A stretch of DNA of 64,000 bases from Streptomyces sp. RerS4 (GCF_023515955.1 NZ_CP097322.1:62001-126000); one strand, 5' to 3'. Positions 52,799 to 63,292 are shown, counted from the stretch's first letter. A program made the numbers and translations. Notes: generated by a model not told the origin, from the letters alone.

Positions 52799-53300
52799 GT
52801 GCACACCACCATCGCCACCCGCGTAGAGACCGGCTCCTTCTTCGACCTCGACCGCAGCGACCCGGCGCTGATCCAGCTGCGCGAGGACGACGCCGAGCGG
52901 GTCCTCCCGTTCGCCCTGATGGAACGCCTCGTGAAGTCCGGCACCCCCTACGCCGAACACGCCCGCGCCCTGCGCAGCGACCCCGTCCACGTCGCCGGAG
53001 CCCGCTTCGACTGGTACACCGCCGCCCTCCCCGCGCAGATCGCCGACGAGATCAACCTGACGGACTACGAGATCGTCGAGCACACCGACGAGCGCCGCAC
53101 CTCGCTGACCCGGGCCCTGGAGAGGCTGGCCACGGTCCACCCCGACGGCTTCGCCCGTGTACGCGAGTTCGTCCGGGGAGTGCTGTGGGTCGGCCTCAAG
53201 CCGGGCGTCCGCACCTCCTCGCTGACCAGCTCCAGCGACCCGGCGCTCCCGTACGTGATCGTGTTCTCCGAGAAGGCGCAGCACCACATCCCGCCGAACA
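52799..53300 (+). pseudogene. putative RiPP-modifying enzyme (HExxH-type), C-terminus lost
   Basis: GTG at 52799 after AAGGAGATCCAACC. About 165 codons: RVETGSFFDLDRSDPALIQL, VHVAGARFDWYTAALPAQIA, VREFVRGVLWVGLKPGVRTS, LPYVIVFSEKAQHHIPPNTV. The last block resembles the region before the HExxH site of aKG-HExxH peptide hydroxylase-like proteins (moderate certainty, from memory). At about 53300 the sequence switches to an unrelated gene end (EAALTLVMRKAPRP), so the metal site itself is missing. If the family call is right, the enzyme is inactive here. Confidence 0.45.
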
Positions 53301-53350
53301 CCGTCCGTGGAGGCCGCGCTCACCCTCGTCATGAGGAAGGCTCCGCGCCC

Positions 53351-53453
53351 GTGATCCGCGCCCTCACTATCCGGTCACCCTGGTCCGACTGCATTGCCCT
53401 CGACAACGGCAAGCGCACCGAGAACCGTGTCGTCCAGGGTCTCGCGTACCGGT
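53351..53453 (+). pseudogene. 5' fragment of an ASCH-domain-like gene
   Basis: GTG at 53351 (after GAGGAAGGC): VIRALTIRSPWSDCIALDNG, KRTENRVVQGLAYR, which matches the start of ASCH proteins (RALTIRxPW...IxxGxKxxENR). After about 53453 the homology stops. Confidence 0.5.
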
Positions 53454-53779
53454 ACCCCGTGGTGGCGCGCGACGTAGATCAGGTAGCGGTTGCGCTCGGG
53501 GTTGGGGCAGGTGGGCGGGCAGCCGAGGACCGCCCGCCCCGTGCCCACGTCGCGGCCGAACTCCACTTCCCTGTCAAGTCAGCGTGTTGAGGCTCCGCAC
53601 GTGGAGTTCCCATGGGGGGTTCGGTAGTAGCCGCCGAGAAGGCAGCGGTCTTGGGCCTGAGCTGCAATGACGCCTGTCATCTCACGAACCCCCGTACGTT
53701 ACGCAGCCGCGTACACGGGAGGCGTTACAGCGGCGACCTGCGGGAACGTGTACTGGCGGACCTGTATCGCGAGCGATCG
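53454..53779. other. mosaic of gene fragments, no intact gene
   Basis: The minus strand has a short Cys-containing piece (CPPTCPNPERNRYLIYVARH) near 53480-53540 whose origin I do not recognise. Nothing else is coding-like. The stretch looks like rearranged debris between the RiPP cluster and the STAND ATPase gene. Confidence 0.4.
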
Positions 53780-56365
53780 TTACCCTTCCCCAGCCCCGTT
53801 CCCTGCCTCCCCCCGCCAGGAAGCGAGGTTGCCTCGGGTGGTGAGGGTGTGGGGGTGGTCCGGGCCCAGCACCCGCAGACAATCCTCCAGTAGGGCGGCG
53901 AGCTCGACGGCGGCCCCGGCTGCGTCCCCCGCCTCCCCCCGCCAATGAGCGCCATTGCCTCGGGTGGTGAGGGTGTGGGGGTGGTCCGGGCCCAGCACCC
54001 GCAGCATCTGCTCCAGCAACTCACCGGTCGCTGCCGCGGCCCCGGCCGCATCCCCCGCCTCCCCCGTCAACTGGGCAATGCCACCCCGGGTGGCGAGGGT
54101 CTCGGGGTGGTCCGGACCCAGCACCCGCACCCTGTCCTCCAGAAGGGCGGCGAGCTCGACGGCGGCCCCAGCAGGATCCCCCGCCTCCCCCCGCCAATGA
54201 GCGCGGTTGCCCCGGGTGGTGAGGGTCTCGGGGTGGTCCGGGCCCAGCACCCGCAGACAGTCCTCCAGAAGGGCGGCGAGCTCGACGGTGGCCCCAGCAG
54301 GATCCCCCGCCTCCCCCCGCCACAGGGCAAGGTTGTTCCGGGTGGTGAGGGCATGGGGGTGGTCCGGACCCAGCACCCGCAGCATCTGCTCCAGCAACTC
54401 ACCGGTCGCTGCCGCGGCCCCGGCCGGATCCCCCGCCTCCCCCCGCCACAGGGCAAGGTTGCCCCGGGTGGTGAGGGTGCCGGGGTGGTCCGGACCCAGC
54501 ACCCTCAGGTAGTCGTCCAACAGTTCCGCGGTCGCTGCCGCGGCCCCGGCCGCATCCCCCGCCTCCCCCCGCCAGTAGGAGAGGTTGGCCCGGGTAGTGA
54601 GGGTCTCGGGGTGGTCCGGACCCAGCACCCGTAGGTAGTGCTGCAGCAGGGCGACGAACGCTGCCGCGGCCCCCGCTGGGTCCCCCGCCTCCCCCCGCAA
54701 CCGAGCTAAGTCGGACTGGGCGTCCAGGGTGCTGGGGTGGTCTGGGCCCAGGTGGTGCTCGGTGGTGTCGGTGAGGTGGCGAAAGTGTGCGACGGCGGTG
54801 ACCACTTGGCCGGCTTCGGCGAGGCTTCGGCCGGCTCGGTAGAGCACGGCATGGGCCTCGGGCCAGTACAGGGCGTCCTCGGCGCACGCGGTCAGGGCGT
54901 TGGTGTTGACGCGCAGGGCCCGGGTGAGGTCGGTGTCACGTTCGGTGTCGGGCCAGGTGGCGAGCACGGCCTCGGCGGCGGCGCGGGCGAGTTGGTCGTG
55001 TATGTCGGGGGCGAGCGGGTCTCGGATGGCGCGTTGGATGAGCTGGTGGACGCGCACGGCCTGGTGGGGGGTGTCGGGGGTGTAGTCGATCAGGCTCAGG
55101 CGGTGCAGGGCGCGCAGCGCGCCGGTCGCGTCCTCGGCGGTGACAGCGGGGGGTTCCGGCGCGGTTCGGTGGGCCGTGAGGTGGGCGAGGGCCGGGTTGC
55201 TGGTCAGGACCTGGTGGGGGATGCCGTTGGGCTCGAGCATCGCGGCGAGCTGGAGCATGGGGCGCGCCAGGCCTGCGGGGCGGAGTTGGTCGGCGTGGTC
55301 CAGGGACAGGGACCAGGCTGCGGCCACGGTGTTTGGCTGGTCGTCGGGCAGGGTCCCGGGTTCGGGGAGCAGGTCGGGCAGTTGGCGGGCGCGGTCGGCG
55401 AGGCGCGCGCGGTAGGTGGCGGCGTCCAGGTGGGTGTCGATGAGATAGGCGGCGGCCTGGGACAGCGCAAGCGGCAGATGTCCGAGGTCATCGGCGAGGG
55501 CGGCGAGGTCCGCGGCGCTTTCGCGACGACCGTGCGCGGTCAGGGCTTCATGAAGATAGGCGGTGCTCTCGGCCGGGGTGAACAGGCCCACCGGAACCAG
55601 GTGGCCGTGGGTGGCCAGGGCAGCGTCGCGGCGGCGGGTGGTGACCAAGGTCCGGCCACGCGCGTGGGGGGGCGGCCACAGGCCGGTCAAGTCGCCCGGG
55701 TTGGCTACATCGTCCAAGACGATCAGCCAGCGAGGCGCCTGTGGTGCGGGTTTGGGTTCCAGCCAGGCCAGGAACGCCTTCACGGCCCGCTCCGGGTCGG
55801 CCGGGTCGGCGGCCAGGACATCCACAGCGGCCTGGATGTAGGCGTCGATGACGGCCTGGCGGGTGGCGGCGGTGACCCACACCAGGAGGTCGACTTCGTC
55901 GTTGCTCCAGGCGTGGCGGGCGTGGTCGGCGGCGAGTTGGGTCTTACCGACCCCGCCCATCCCGGCCAGCACCTGACACACCACCGCCGTGCCCCCGCCG
56001 GCAACCGCCTCCCTCAGAGCCGACACCGCGGCACGATCCTGGAACCAGCCCGCCCGCACAGGCAGCACACCGACCTGGTGCGGAAACGCCACCGGCTGCC
56101 TGCGCTGCTGTACGTACGTCAAACTGCCGGTGACGGCGATACCACTCCCGGACGCGATGGCGTCCCCGGTCCCCGAGATCTGTCCCGGCGCTCCCGTTGC
56201 CGGGACCTGGACCTGGCGCGCCGGGGCACCATACCCGGTCACCGCCGTGCCCTCCCCTTCGGCGTGGGCATTGCCCGAATCGCTCACCGCCACCACCGCC
56301 GGATCCGGATCCGGCGTGCCGGGCTGCGGGTCGGTTGCGAGTTTGCGCCTCCACCACTTCTTCAT
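53780..56365 (-). CDS. STAND (NB-ARC) ATPase with tandem TPRs, NLR-like
   Basis: 861 aa from the ATG at 56365. N-terminus: a Gly/Ala-rich low-complexity segment with GEGTAVTGYG and GSGIAVTGSL. NB-ARC: Walker A VLAGMGGVGKTQLAADHARH, Walker B RWLIVLDDVANPGDLTGLWP, LVTTRRRDAAL, GHLPLALSQAAAYL. The C-terminal half has about eight 42-residue TPRs (LGPDHPxTLxTRxNLxxWRGEAGDxAGAAxA) encoded by 126-bp tandem units at 53830-54720. Such proteins sense a trigger and act as switches in conflict or regulation. The upstream small membrane gene is its likely partner. Near-identical repeats could recombine. Confidence 0.88.
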   Translation of the reverse strand: MKKWWRRKLATDPQPGTPDPDPAVVAVSDSGNAHAEGEGTAVTGYGAPARQVQVPATGAPGQISGTGDAIASGSGIAVTGSLTYVQQRRQPVAFPHQVGVLPVRAGWFQDRAAVSALREAVAGGGTAVVCQVLAGMGGVGKTQLAADHARHAWSNDEVDLLVWVTAATRQAVIDAYIQAAVDVLAADPADPERAVKAFLAWLEPKPAPQAPRWLIVLDDVANPGDLTGLWPPPHARGRTLVTTRRRDAALATHGHLVPVGLFTPAESTAYLHEALTAHGRRESAADLAALADDLGHLPLALSQAAAYLIDTHLDAATYRARLADRARQLPDLLPEPGTLPDDQPNTVAAAWSLSLDHADQLRPAGLARPMLQLAAMLEPNGIPHQVLTSNPALAHLTAHRTAPEPPAVTAEDATGALRALHRLSLIDYTPDTPHQAVRVHQLIQRAIRDPLAPDIHDQLARAAAEAVLATWPDTERDTDLTRALRVNTNALTACAEDALYWPEAHAVLYRAGRSLAEAGQVVTAVAHFRHLTDTTEHHLGPDHPSTLDAQSDLARLRGEAGDPAGAAAAFVALLQHYLRVLGPDHPETLTTRANLSYWRGEAGDAAGAAAATAELLDDYLRVLGPDHPGTLTTRGNLALWRGEAGDPAGAAAATGELLEQMLRVLGPDHPHALTTRNNLALWRGEAGDPAGATVELAALLEDCLRVLGPDHPETLTTRGNRAHWRGEAGDPAGAAVELAALLEDRVRVLGPDHPETLATRGGIAQLTGEAGDAAGAAAATGELLEQMLRVLGPDHPHTLTTRGNGAHWRGEAGDAAGAAVELAALLEDCLRVLGPDHPHTLTTRGNLASWRGEAGNGAGEG

Positions 56366-56397
56366 GGACGCCACCCCATCCCTCTGTGTGGCGCGGT

Positions 56398-56769
56398 TCA
56401 GCTGTAGTCGATGCCGGAATTGGCACTGCTTCCGGTGCCGTCCGCGGTCGCCTCCCCGGTCCGCTCCGCCGTCGCCGATCCACTCCCCGCACCCCCCGGG
56501 CGCCGTACACCGGCGTTGGCACTGCCTCCGCCGGTGGCCTCGGCCTTCCCGGTGTCGACGGCCACGTCCACCAGACCTGGGGCTGGTGCTGACCCAGTGG
56601 CCGGGTGCTGGAACAACGCCCAGACCAGGGCGCCGATGGCTACCGCCGCCTGGACCGAGGCCCCGACCAGTTGCCCGGTGTCGGGACTGTTCAGCAGCCA
56701 GAACAACGGTGTCGAAACGATGCCCGCCACCGCCGCCACCACCACCGTGATCTTCCAACCTGGCGTCAC
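56398..56769 (-). CDS. small membrane protein with Gly/Ala/Ser-rich tail
   Basis: 123 aa from the GTG at 56769 (after GAGAGGGGTGG). Two membrane segments (ITVVVAAVAGIVSTPLFWLL; LVGASVQAAVAIGALVWALF), then a tail rich in Gly, Ala, Ser and Thr (VDTGKAEATGGGSANAGVRR; GSATAERTGEATADGTGSSA; NSGIDYS). The tail resembles the N-terminal low-complexity segment of the STAND protein 33 bp downstream. Could be an effector or anchor for it. Confidence 0.65.
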   Translation of the reverse strand: MTPGWKITVVVAAVAGIVSTPLFWLLNSPDTGQLVGASVQAAVAIGALVWALFQHPATGSAPAPGLVDVAVDTGKAEATGGGSANAGVRRPGGAGSGSATAERTGEATADGTGSSANSGIDYS

Positions 56770-57136
56770 GTCCACCCCTCTCCGGGCCCAGCCACCGCCG
56801 GAAACTGACGGCCCCTCCACTGATAGCAGCAACACACGCCGGCCACTACGGATTCCAGCGGTCCCGGGGCCCTGCTGAACGCTCAAGGTGCTGGCATATG
56901 TCCCGCCCGGGCTCTGCCGGGGCACCTACCAGCCGTTACAACCGCTTGCCCGTCTCGTCCCCGACGATGGACCGCACCGGCCGGTGCTCTGCTCATCAAG
57001 TTGGGCGAATGGGCAAGGTCAGCGGCTACTCCGTTTCACTCTCGCCATCTCCGCATCTTGCCGTGACAGCTACATGTCCGTTCGCCGTATACGAGAACAG
57101 GGGGGTTTCGCGCGTAGCCGGGGAGCTGGTCCGGGT
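56770..57136. other. no supported gene
   Basis: 367 bp holding the likely promoter of the membrane protein/STAND operon on the left. No coding signal in either strand. Confidence 0.4.
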
Positions 57137-58254
<1,118 letters not shown>

Positions 58255-59223
58255 GTGGAACCAAGCCTTGCCCTGGCTGCCGCCCAGGCACTCGTCCAGG
58301 CCATGACCACTGACGCGTGGAGCGCTATGCGGGACCGCCTGGTGCAGCGCTTGCGTCGGGATGACCCCGATGGGGCGGAGCGGGCCGTGGACACGCTGGA
58401 CAGGACCGCGTCGGAGGTGGCCGGGCATCCGGCGGGCAGCAGCGCGGTCGTAGGGCTCCTGCAAGGCCGGCTCGAGCCGCTGATCGCCGCCTCGCCCGAG
58501 CTGAGGGCGGCGCTACAGGACCTGGTTCGTGAGCAGTCGGCCCGCGAGGGCGGGGCGCGCACCCATCTGCAGTCGCACGCGGACCACGGTGCCAGCGTTC
58601 ACCAGCAGAGTGGCGGCTTCTATTTCTCCGACCACCACGAGGGCGACCGCTTCGCGCCGGTTGCGCAGCAGATGAGCTTCTTCAAGCAGCCCAAGCGCGT
58701 CATGCTGCTGGCAGCCGCCGTCCTTGCCGTCGCACTGCTTGCGACCGGCTATCTCCTGATCGCTCCAGACGAGGTTGCTGATTACCGCAAACAGGTCGTC
58801 GGCACCTGCAGGCAAGTGAACGGGGTGCTCTCGGAGAAGCACAATGACGCGATCTACCTCAAGGTGAATCCCGGGTCGGCCGACCCCTTGGAGGCCATGG
58901 CCATCCACAAGGAGAGGTTTCTCTTCTACGCACGGGCGAACATCGATAGCGCCCGGCAGTCCTTCGCCTCGCTCAACACGCATAAAGCGCCGGCCGAGCT
59001 GAGGGAGCAGCACACTGCGGCGAAGAAGGCCCAGGACGACTGGCTCGCCCGGATGGAACAGGACATGCAGCGGTACGACCGGGAGCTGAAGGACGGAGAC
59101 CCCCTCAGCAAGGTCAACTCCATGAGTATGGCCAGCCAGCCCTGGAACACGCGACTCAACGACGCGATGACCTCCCTGGCGGGAGAGAGCTGCCAGACGA
59201 CCGCCAGCTCGCCCGGCTCCTAG
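58255..59223 (+). CDS. single-pass membrane protein, first gene of CHAT module
   Basis: 322 aa from the GTG at 58255 (after GGGGGGAATC). N-terminal helical domain (LALAAAQALVQAMTTDAWSA; MRDRLVQRLRRDDPDGAERA), a linker with His-rich SDHHEGDRF, one membrane helix at about 145-165 (VMLLAAAVLAVALLATGYLL), then a helical C-terminal domain (CRQVNGVLSEKHNDAIYLKV; SLNTHKAPAELREQHTAAKK), probably outside the cell. Similar N-terminal domains accompany Streptomyces effector-like membrane proteins. Transcribed toward the CHAT gene, 133 bp away. Confidence 0.6.
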   Translation: MEPSLALAAAQALVQAMTTDAWSAMRDRLVQRLRRDDPDGAERAVDTLDRTASEVAGHPAGSSAVVGLLQGRLEPLIAASPELRAALQDLVREQSAREGGARTHLQSHADHGASVHQQSGGFYFSDHHEGDRFAPVAQQMSFFKQPKRVMLLAAAVLAVALLATGYLLIAPDEVADYRKQVVGTCRQVNGVLSEKHNDAIYLKVNPGSADPLEAMAIHKERFLFYARANIDSARQSFASLNTHKAPAELREQHTAAKKAQDDWLARMEQDMQRYDRELKDGDPLSKVNSMSMASQPWNTRLNDAMTSLAGESCQTTASSPGS

Positions 59224-59356
59224 TGCTTGTGACTGAGAAGGTTTGCCGTGTTGCTCGTTGTGTTGGGCCCCGGCGTTTGCGAGCGGGCCCGGCAGAGGTC
59301 ATCGACGCGGTCGGCCTGCGGGGCGGTCACAGGATGAGGACCTTCCACCGCGGACG

Positions 59357-62300
59357 GTGAGTAAGTACCGTGTATGTGTGCAATGCAGCCGTTGTGGGGC
59401 GGAAATTGACACCGGATCCCTCCTGTTGATTCGGGACCACGAGGTCGCAAGGACGGTCGAACTATTTCGCGGGGAGCTGGACTTCCTGCGATGCGCGGCG
59501 GGATGTCACACCACCATTCCCGCCAAAGTGTTCTACTGGGCGTCCGCCGAGCGAAGCGTGATCTTCTCTCACCAGTCGCCCGAGATGGAGGCGCCTGATG
59601 AAGTGCGGGCGGTGCTTCGCGAGCGGGTGGCGGAGGAGTGGGAGGGCGAGGGCTACGTCGCTGACTCGCCCGGCCACTTCAGGGACCTGGTCGCCGCACT
59701 GCTGCGGCTCCGGATCAAGCCGGTGCTCGCGTTGGTCACCGAGGCCGACGACAAGGAGTTCGACTCGCGCTGGCGGGAGCTGACCGGGGCGGTGTACTCC
59801 GCGCTGGGCGTCGCCGCGGCCGGGGTGCTGCCGCAGATGATTGTCGACCCCGATGACGGCGTCGCCATGCTGGCCGCCTGCCAGGCGCGGACGTGGCAGA
59901 ACCTCTGCGAGGCGTGGGCGTTGCGGGCGCGCGGGCTGCCAAGGACCTTCGAGGAGGACCTCCGCACGTACGTGGACGGCTCAACACCCGTCAGTGACGC
60001 GCTCAGCCAGTTCTCCGCAGCGGTGGCCCGCATCTCGCGGACCGGGGCGAAGGGCGAGCGCGAGTGGTTCTACTGCGCACGCGCCGTCGAAGCCGTCCTC
60101 CACCACCGGGCCGGCCTGGCGAACCCGGCAGCCCTCGATTGGGCGACGGAGTACCTGCGCCTGGAACTACGGGTGAAGGAGACCTGGCGCGGCAGGTCGA
60201 TCGCCGAGCGAATCCGGTTGAGCGAAGAACACCTGCGCCCCACCGTGCCGGCCTTCGAGCTCGGCCGCATCATCGAGATCGAGAAGGGGCAGCGCCTCGC
60301 CGCGTTCTACAAGAGGCCGCGCCGGGTGTACAGGCGGTGGAACGAGGTGGAAGAGCGCATTCACCAGGCCGCGCGCCGGGCGGGCCACCCGAACCTCGCG
60401 ACGCGGCTCGCCGACCAAGTCGTCATCGAGTTCCCCCAGGACGACTTCGCCGCGGCCCTGACGGAAATGATCGACGAATTCGGCGTCAAAGCCATCCGCA
60501 TGGCCCGTGGCCACATCTCCACTCGACTGGCATACCAAGGCACCGACACGGACTTCGACGTGGTCCGCCGGAGCCTGGAGCGAAAGATCGGCCCAGTGAA
60601 CACCACGGTGCTCCTGGGCGAGGCACTCGTCTCCGCCAGGAACCCAGCACGTGCCCTGCGCATGCTGGAACGCATGCGGGACATCGAACCGCCGGAGGAC
60701 TTCCGGCGGTCGGACCTGTCCGATGTCAAAGCGCTCGCACTCAACCTCACCGGCCGCACCGAGGAGGCGCTCGCGGAGATCAGGGACCAGGACGCCTGGA
60801 TCACGCCCAACCGCTGGCTCACCGCGTTCCACCCGTTCCGGCACAAACACGAGATCGCCACCGCCGTCGTGCTCCGCGACTCCGGCCGGGTCGACCAGGC
60901 CCTGGTCCTGCTGGAGTGGCTCTGGGCGGACCTGCGACCGAGCCGTCGTCCGTACGTCGCCGTGGAGCTGGCGCCGGCGTACTTCACCACCGGCCGGTTC
61001 GGCGACGCCGTCACGCTGCTCCGGCAGGCCCTGGCACACGCGCTGGAATTTTCCTCGGACATCACGCCCGTAGTCAAAGCACAGCTCCAGTACGCGCTCC
61101 TCCGCGATCAGCGGGACCCCGAAGAGGAGCTGTGGGAGCTGCCGAACAGCCTGCTCGACATCAACAAGCAGGGACAGTTCACGGTGACCGGTGCCATGCC
61201 GTACAACCCGGTCGCGGACCTCTACGCCGCCATGGCCCGGCTGGAGGAGCTGCGCCGCGGGGCCGCCGAGACCGGAACCCTCGATGACCTGCCGCGCCTC
61301 CGTACGCGGGCCGCTGCCGGCGACGACTGCTTCGTCCACCTTCAGGCCAGCCGGGTCGAGGCCCTGGCCGAGGAGATCCGCGGCGGCACCCCGGACTGGG
61401 AGGGCCTCGCACGGTTGGCTGCCGTACAGTACCGGGTCGATCCGCCGGTCGAATGCTTCGTGCGGCCAGCGGCCGCCGCCGTCTCAGCCGACGCGCTGGC
61501 GAAAGCCCTCGCGCTGGTACGAAAGGCCGACGGGCTCGTCGGCCGGGCGATGGAGAGGTTCTCCGACTTCGAGCAGGCCGCCGGCGTCGAGGTGGCGTAC
61601 CCCGGCGACCTGCGGGAGATCCAGGGAACTCTGCTGGACGGCGCGGGACCGGGCGAACTACAGCGGACCGTAGAGGAGTTGTGGAGAGATCCGGCCCGGC
61701 GCATGCTCGCCCCCGGCGGATTCGCCGACGACCGGACACTCACCGCCTTCTGTGACCGCATGGGCCTTGCCCGCACCGCCGTCCTCGAACAAGTCGAGCA
61801 CGGACCCGACCGGCGGTCGTTGGTTCTGACGCTGATCGAGGCGGGGCGGGCTCCCGTCACGGAGGTCGTCATGCCGCTGGACAATCTCAGCCCGCTCGCC
61901 GCCCGGCTCGGCACCCGCATCGCCAACTGGACCCCGAGCCGTCCCGGTGACCCTCTGGACGTCCCTCGGTGGCGGGAGTTCACCAGCATGCTCCATGCCG
62001 TGCTCTCCGAACGGCTCGGCGCCACCGATCACGTCATCGTCATCGAGTCGCCGCAGCTGTACAGGCTGCCGTGGCATCTCGCTCTCGGCCCGTCCTGGTC
62101 GTGCTCTTACGCGCCGAGCTGGGGATCGCTCATGCTGCGGCCGGACGTTCCGGTCGTGCGCCCGGCTGTCGGTACGGTGTGCGCCCCCCGCTTCGGCGAG
62201 GCCCCGGCCGTCGAGGCTGCCCTGACGGCGTCTCTGGCCGCGAGCCGGGCCGAGGCGGCCGCGGCCGAGCTCGCCTTCGCCTCGGCGGACCGGGAGTACG

Positions 62301-62794
62301 CGGACGCCGCGGCGCTCGTTCGCATCCTCGAAAGCTCCGACCTCTGCACACTGCTCTGCCACGGCATGGTCGACACCGGCAGCTCGTCGGTGTCGCTCCT
62401 GCTCGCGGCTGAGGAACGGCGACCGCCCGGCGACTCCCTGGCCGCCGCCCGGTCCGGCCGCGCTCACCGGTTCGACTGGCGATCCGCGACGGCCGTCGCC
62501 CGGTCCCCTTCCACGATCTTCTCCGCAGCGTGTTCAAGCGGGCTCAACCACACCCGAGGCGGCCAGCAGGTAGGCCTGTTCAGCGCGCTCCGCCACCGTG
62601 GCCTGCGCACACTGGTCGCGCCACGCTGGGACATCCTCGCCGAGCAGGTACTGCCCGTCCTCAACCGCTGCCGCGCCCTCGTGCTGTCCGGCAGCCCGCC
62701 GGGCGCTGCCCTGCGCGCGTCCTGTATTGAAGCGGAACAATCCGGCGTCCCTGCGTGGATTGCCTGGTCGATGGCTCTGGAAGGTGACTGGTAG
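59357..62794 (+). CDS. CHAT-domain (caspase-like) protease with CpXC-like and helical repeat regions
   Basis: 1145 aa from the GTG at 59357. N-terminal CpXC-like zinc domain (CVQCSRCGAEIDTGSLLLIR, LRCAAGCHTTIPAKVFY), then about 700 residues of helical repeats. The C-terminal CHAT domain has LPWHLALGPSWSCSYAPSWG, the His in SDLCTLLCHGMVDTGSSSVS, and the Cys in STIFSAACSSGLNHTRGGQQ, followed by LRTLVAPRWDILAEQVLPVL. Both catalytic residues appear present, so a cysteine peptidase activity is plausible. CHAT proteases are used in bacterial immune and cell-suicide systems. Immediately followed by a membrane-protein gene. Confidence 0.85.
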   Translation: MSKYRVCVQCSRCGAEIDTGSLLLIRDHEVARTVELFRGELDFLRCAAGCHTTIPAKVFYWASAERSVIFSHQSPEMEAPDEVRAVLRERVAEEWEGEGYVADSPGHFRDLVAALLRLRIKPVLALVTEADDKEFDSRWRELTGAVYSALGVAAAGVLPQMIVDPDDGVAMLAACQARTWQNLCEAWALRARGLPRTFEEDLRTYVDGSTPVSDALSQFSAAVARISRTGAKGEREWFYCARAVEAVLHHRAGLANPAALDWATEYLRLELRVKETWRGRSIAERIRLSEEHLRPTVPAFELGRIIEIEKGQRLAAFYKRPRRVYRRWNEVEERIHQAARRAGHPNLATRLADQVVIEFPQDDFAAALTEMIDEFGVKAIRMARGHISTRLAYQGTDTDFDVVRRSLERKIGPVNTTVLLGEALVSARNPARALRMLERMRDIEPPEDFRRSDLSDVKALALNLTGRTEEALAEIRDQDAWITPNRWLTAFHPFRHKHEIATAVVLRDSGRVDQALVLLEWLWADLRPSRRPYVAVELAPAYFTTGRFGDAVTLLRQALAHALEFSSDITPVVKAQLQYALLRDQRDPEEELWELPNSLLDINKQGQFTVTGAMPYNPVADLYAAMARLEELRRGAAETGTLDDLPRLRTRAAAGDDCFVHLQASRVEALAEEIRGGTPDWEGLARLAAVQYRVDPPVECFVRPAAAAVSADALAKALALVRKADGLVGRAMERFSDFEQAAGVEVAYPGDLREIQGTLLDGAGPGELQRTVEELWRDPARRMLAPGGFADDRTLTAFCDRMGLARTAVLEQVEHGPDRRSLVLTLIEAGRAPVTEVVMPLDNLSPLAARLGTRIANWTPSRPGDPLDVPRWREFTSMLHAVLSERLGATDHVIVIESPQLYRLPWHLALGPSWSCSYAPSWGSLMLRPDVPVVRPAVGTVCAPRFGEAPAVEAALTASLAASRAEAAAAELAFASADREYADAAALVRILESSDLCTLLCHGMVDTGSSSVSLLLAAEERRPPGDSLAAARSGRAHRFDWRSATAVARSPSTIFSAACSSGLNHTRGGQQVGLFSALRHRGLRTLVAPRWDILAEQVLPVLNRCRALVLSGSPPGAALRASCIEAEQSGVPAWIAWSMALEGDW

Positions 62795-63292
62795 ATGACT
62801 CAAACCCTGACGTCCGCACTCTCGGAGCGGGAGGTGGACCCCGACACCGTCCACCACACCCTGCGCTACTACCTCAGTGAACGGCTCGACGACCCGACCA
62901 CCGAGGAGATGCGCGCCGAACTCGCCCAGGGATGGGGCCCGGACTTCGCGGCCGACCTGGACCAACTCGCCGCCGACCCACTGCTCCTGGAGAACGCCGC
63001 ACTCCTCGTCCTGTCGGGCGCATGGGACGAGCCAGACCAGGCCGAGCGGATCCTCCAGATCGCAGCCGACGCCAAGGCCAAGCTCCCCATCATCGAGATC
63101 GGGATCATCAGCGTCGCCGCCATGTACGGCCTCTACCTCCTGCGCACCGGCGGCATCAAACGCAGCCAGCGCACCACCATCCGGCGCAGGGACGGCTCGT
63201 TCGAGGAGCAGGAGACGGTCGATTACGCCGACCCCCTCGGGCCGATCGCCGCGCTCACGCGATTCCTCGGACGCACCCAGCCGCCACCGTAG
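62795..63292 (+). CDS. small membrane protein next to CHAT protease (candidate substrate/effector)
   Basis: 165 aa; the ATG at 62795 directly follows the CHAT stop codon (TAG-ATG), so co-translation is likely. N-terminal helical, acidic region (REVDPDTVHHTLRYYLSERL; EEMRAELAQGWGPDFAADLD), then one membrane helix (LPIIEIGIISVAAMYGLYLL), then a basic patch KRSQRTTIRRR. The layout (soluble domain plus membrane helix next to a CHAT protease) suits a cleaved effector, but no cleavage site can be identified. Confidence 0.6.
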   Translation: MTQTLTSALSEREVDPDTVHHTLRYYLSERLDDPTTEEMRAELAQGWGPDFAADLDQLAADPLLLENAALLVLSGAWDEPDQAERILQIAADAKAKLPIIEIGIISVAAMYGLYLLRTGGIKRSQRTTIRRRDGSFEEQETVDYADPLGPIAALTRFLGRTQPPP

